Positions 62,371 through 64,000 of a stretch of DNA of 64,000 nt are shown in pieces; position 1 is the first letter of the stretch; every line of letters starts with the position of its first letter. The DNA is from Agelas oroides (taxonomy: Eukaryota > Porifera > Demospongiae > Agelasida > Agelasidae). A program made the position numbers and the translations under genes. The DNA lies in the NCBI GenBank assembly GCA_949130485.1, contig OX422195.1, positions 2,341,566 to 2,405,565 of the forward strand. The letters are read 5' to 3'. The notes under the pieces were generated by a model. The model saw only the letters and a list, made by a program, of their open reading frames with translations. It did no database searches and had not been told where the DNA came from.

Positions 62371-62529
62371 TGTAGTATCTTGTGATTATTTCCTGTTTCC
62401 GTTTTGTGGTTAATTAAGTAGTCTATTTATTGTACAGACTTGTTGTAAGAATTCAGTCTGGTTCAGTGTAATGCCGTGTACTATGGCTACATACTATTGC
62501 GTGTGAAACTGATGGCTCAAGTCATGACA
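62371..62529 (+). repeat. Candidate 5' LTR of the second retroelement
   Basis: About 159 bp starting TGTAGTATC and ending ATGACA, directly followed by TATTTTGGCGACGAGGACGG, which matches the primer-site region of the first element. The matching 3' LTR is outside the window, so the left border is a guess from the TG...CA rule. Confidence 0.45.
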
Positions 62530-62558
62530 TATTTTGGCGACGAGGACGGGATTCGCTA

Positions 62559-63959
62559 ATGGCCGCGCTGTTGGGAAGAATAGACCAGTTCGATCCCGAG
62601 CAGGAAGAATGGCCTCAATACGTGGAGCGGTTAGAACAGTTTTTCGAGGCGAACGACATTACCGGAGAGGATAAAGCAGCGAAGCGGCGTGCTACCTTTC
62701 TTTCAGTCATTGGGCCGACGCCCTACAAGTTGTTGCGAAGCCTCATAGCTCCCACGAAGCCCACCGACAAGACGTTCGAAGAGCTAGTTGCCGTACTTAC
62801 CGAACATTACAGTCCACAGCCGTCAGAGGTCATGCAACGGTTCCGCTTCAATTCCCGGTCGAGGAAAGAGGGAGAATCTGTGGCAGCGTACGTCGCAGAG
62901 CTACGTCGTCTTGCTGAATTTTGCAATTTCGGAACCACTTTGGACAAAATGCTCCGGGACCGACTCGTATGGGGCATAAAGGACGACAGCATTCAAAAGA
63001 AGCTGCTTCAGGAGAAAGATCTCACTTTTCAACGAGCCCTGGCTATTGCCCAAGGGTCGGAGGCAGCTGATCGAAATTTGAGAGAAATGAAGGCACCCAT
63101 CATTCAGTTTGTTCAACAGGGATGGCCAAGCTCCTGTGCAGAGCAGGATCAGCTCGCTCCATTTTTCGACAAGAAGACAGAACTCTCAATCCACGAAGGA
63201 TGTCTATTGTGGGGATCTCGAGTCGTCGTACCAACCCCATGTCGAGAGGCTGTGCTTCTGGAGCTCCATGAAGGACATCCAGGGTGCACACGAATGAAAG
63301 GCCTAGCTAGGATGTACGTGTGGTGGCCTGGCATTACGAAGGACATCGAGAACACTGTCCGTCACTGCTCTGAATGTCAACAACATCAGCCAACTCCGCC
63401 AGTTGCACCACTACATCCCTGGGCATGGCCGACCCGTCCTTGGGCTCGTCTACATCTAGACTATGCCGGCCCAGTGCAAGGAAAAATGATTCTTATCCTA
63501 ATTGACGCCCATTTCAAGTGGATCGAGGCTATCTGTACTCCAAGTGCTACCTCAAGCGCAGTGATAGAAGAATTGAGGACACTCTTTGCACAGTTTGGGA
63601 TTCCTGAGACAATTGTCACCGATAACGGTTCTTGCTTTGTCAGTGCTGAAATTGAAGCCTTTTTTGAGAACAATGGTATCAAACACATAACATCAGCACC
63701 CTACCATCCGGCCTCTAACGGATTGGCCGAACGTGCTGTTCAGATTGTGAAAAGAGGATTGAAGAAGATCACTCAAGGCAGCATGCGTAGTCGTTTAGCA
63801 AAGACACTTTTCACTTATCGCCTCACCCCTCAGACTACAACTGGTATATCTCCAGGAGAATTGTTGCTCGGAAGACGTCCCAGATCTAGACTGGATCTGC
63901 TGAAACCCCACACGGCTGAAAGGGTTGAAAGGAGTCAGATAGAAGGAACAGCACGATAG
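62559..63959 (+). CDS. Gag-integrase fusion ORF of a Ty3/gypsy element (RT deleted)
   Basis: One uninterrupted 466-codon frame starts at the ATG 30 bases after the primer-site region. Residues 1 to about 185 are a gypsy capsid (QRFRFNSRSRKEGESVAAYV). At about residue 185-190 the frame passes directly into the region before integrase (FVQQGWPSS), then the H2C2 finger (HEGHPGC, then CSECQ) and the integrase core: D in HLDYAGP, D in VTDNGSCF, E in NGLAERAV, with 35 residues between the last two. Nucleocapsid knuckles, protease, reverse transcriptase and RNase H are missing. It ends at a TAG shortly after the RSRLDLLKPH motif, earlier than full-length pol. It is either a deleted, trans-mobilised copy or a capsid-integrase protein kept by chance. 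Confidence 0.85.
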   Translation: MAALLGRIDQFDPEQEEWPQYVERLEQFFEANDITGEDKAAKRRATFLSVIGPTPYKLLRSLIAPTKPTDKTFEELVAVLTEHYSPQPSEVMQRFRFNSRSRKEGESVAAYVAELRRLAEFCNFGTTLDKMLRDRLVWGIKDDSIQKKLLQEKDLTFQRALAIAQGSEAADRNLREMKAPIIQFVQQGWPSSCAEQDQLAPFFDKKTELSIHEGCLLWGSRVVVPTPCREAVLLELHEGHPGCTRMKGLARMYVWWPGITKDIENTVRHCSECQQHQPTPPVAPLHPWAWPTRPWARLHLDYAGPVQGKMILILIDAHFKWIEAICTPSATSSAVIEELRTLFAQFGIPETIVTDNGSCFVSAEIEAFFENNGIKHITSAPYHPASNGLAERAVQIVKRGLKKITQGSMRSRLAKTLFTYRLTPQTTTGISPGELLLGRRPRSRLDLLKPHTAERVERSQIEGTAR

Positions 63960-64000
63960 CAAGTCAAGGGAGAGAAAGTTGAATGTTGGAGACAATGTGT

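Overview
This is animal nuclear DNA, most likely from a demosponge resembling Amphimedon. The species is inferred from the gene families, the short introns and the density of small palindromic elements; it was not tested by a search. Genes are split into many small exons with GT-AG introns, and the intergenic DNA and introns are AT-rich and packed with inverted-repeat elements. I recognised no tRNA, rRNA or CRISPR array.

The window is dominated by four paralogous mind bomb (MIB)-type E3 ubiquitin ligase genes. Gene A (288-7356, +) is the 3' two thirds of a gene whose start lies left of the window. Gene B (37645-44440, +) is complete with 22 exons. Gene C (44877-57917, -) is complete with 22 exons that match gene B one to one. 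Gene D (58062-61966, +) contains homologues of exons 1-7 and runs off the right edge. B and C converge with 436 bp between their stop codons. C and D are head to head with only 144 bp between their start codons, so they probably share a bidirectional promoter. The proteins read MIB/HERC2, ZZ finger, MIB/HERC2, two MIB repeats, ankyrin repeats, Ser/Pro/Gln-rich linker, one C-terminal C3HC4 RING. Exon phases sum exactly: 931 codons for B, 952 for C, 678 for the visible part of A and 274 for the visible part of D.

Between A and B lie three non-MIB units. The first is a minus-strand gene (about 10990-17170) for a Death / coiled-coil / ZU5-like / Death protein. The second is a minus-strand thioredoxin-fold gene (24785-25342) with a WCPPS active site; its C-terminal exon was not found. 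The third is a 6,235-bp DNA transposon (28310-34544) with near-perfect long terminal inverted repeats, a 6-bp target duplication (CTCAGC), an intact DDE integrase gene and a decayed multi-exon HECT ubiquitin-ligase gene. This pairing of integrase and HECT ligase is the most unusual system in the window. The rest of this region, about 17.2-24.5 kb and 34.5-37.6 kb, holds nested palindromic elements and no gene I can support.

Two Ty3/gypsy-type LTR retroelements sit in introns of the MIB genes. The one in gene C (46888-51915) has matching 289-bp LTRs and a TTTAT target duplication, but its interior is scrambled by several inversions whose junctions often carry short microhomology. The one after gene D exon 7 (from about 62371) carries an open reading frame that joins gag directly to integrase and lacks protease, reverse transcriptase and RNase H.

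A family of small elements with TAG...CTA termini and 8-9-bp target duplications (the smallest is 32 bp) recurs across the window.
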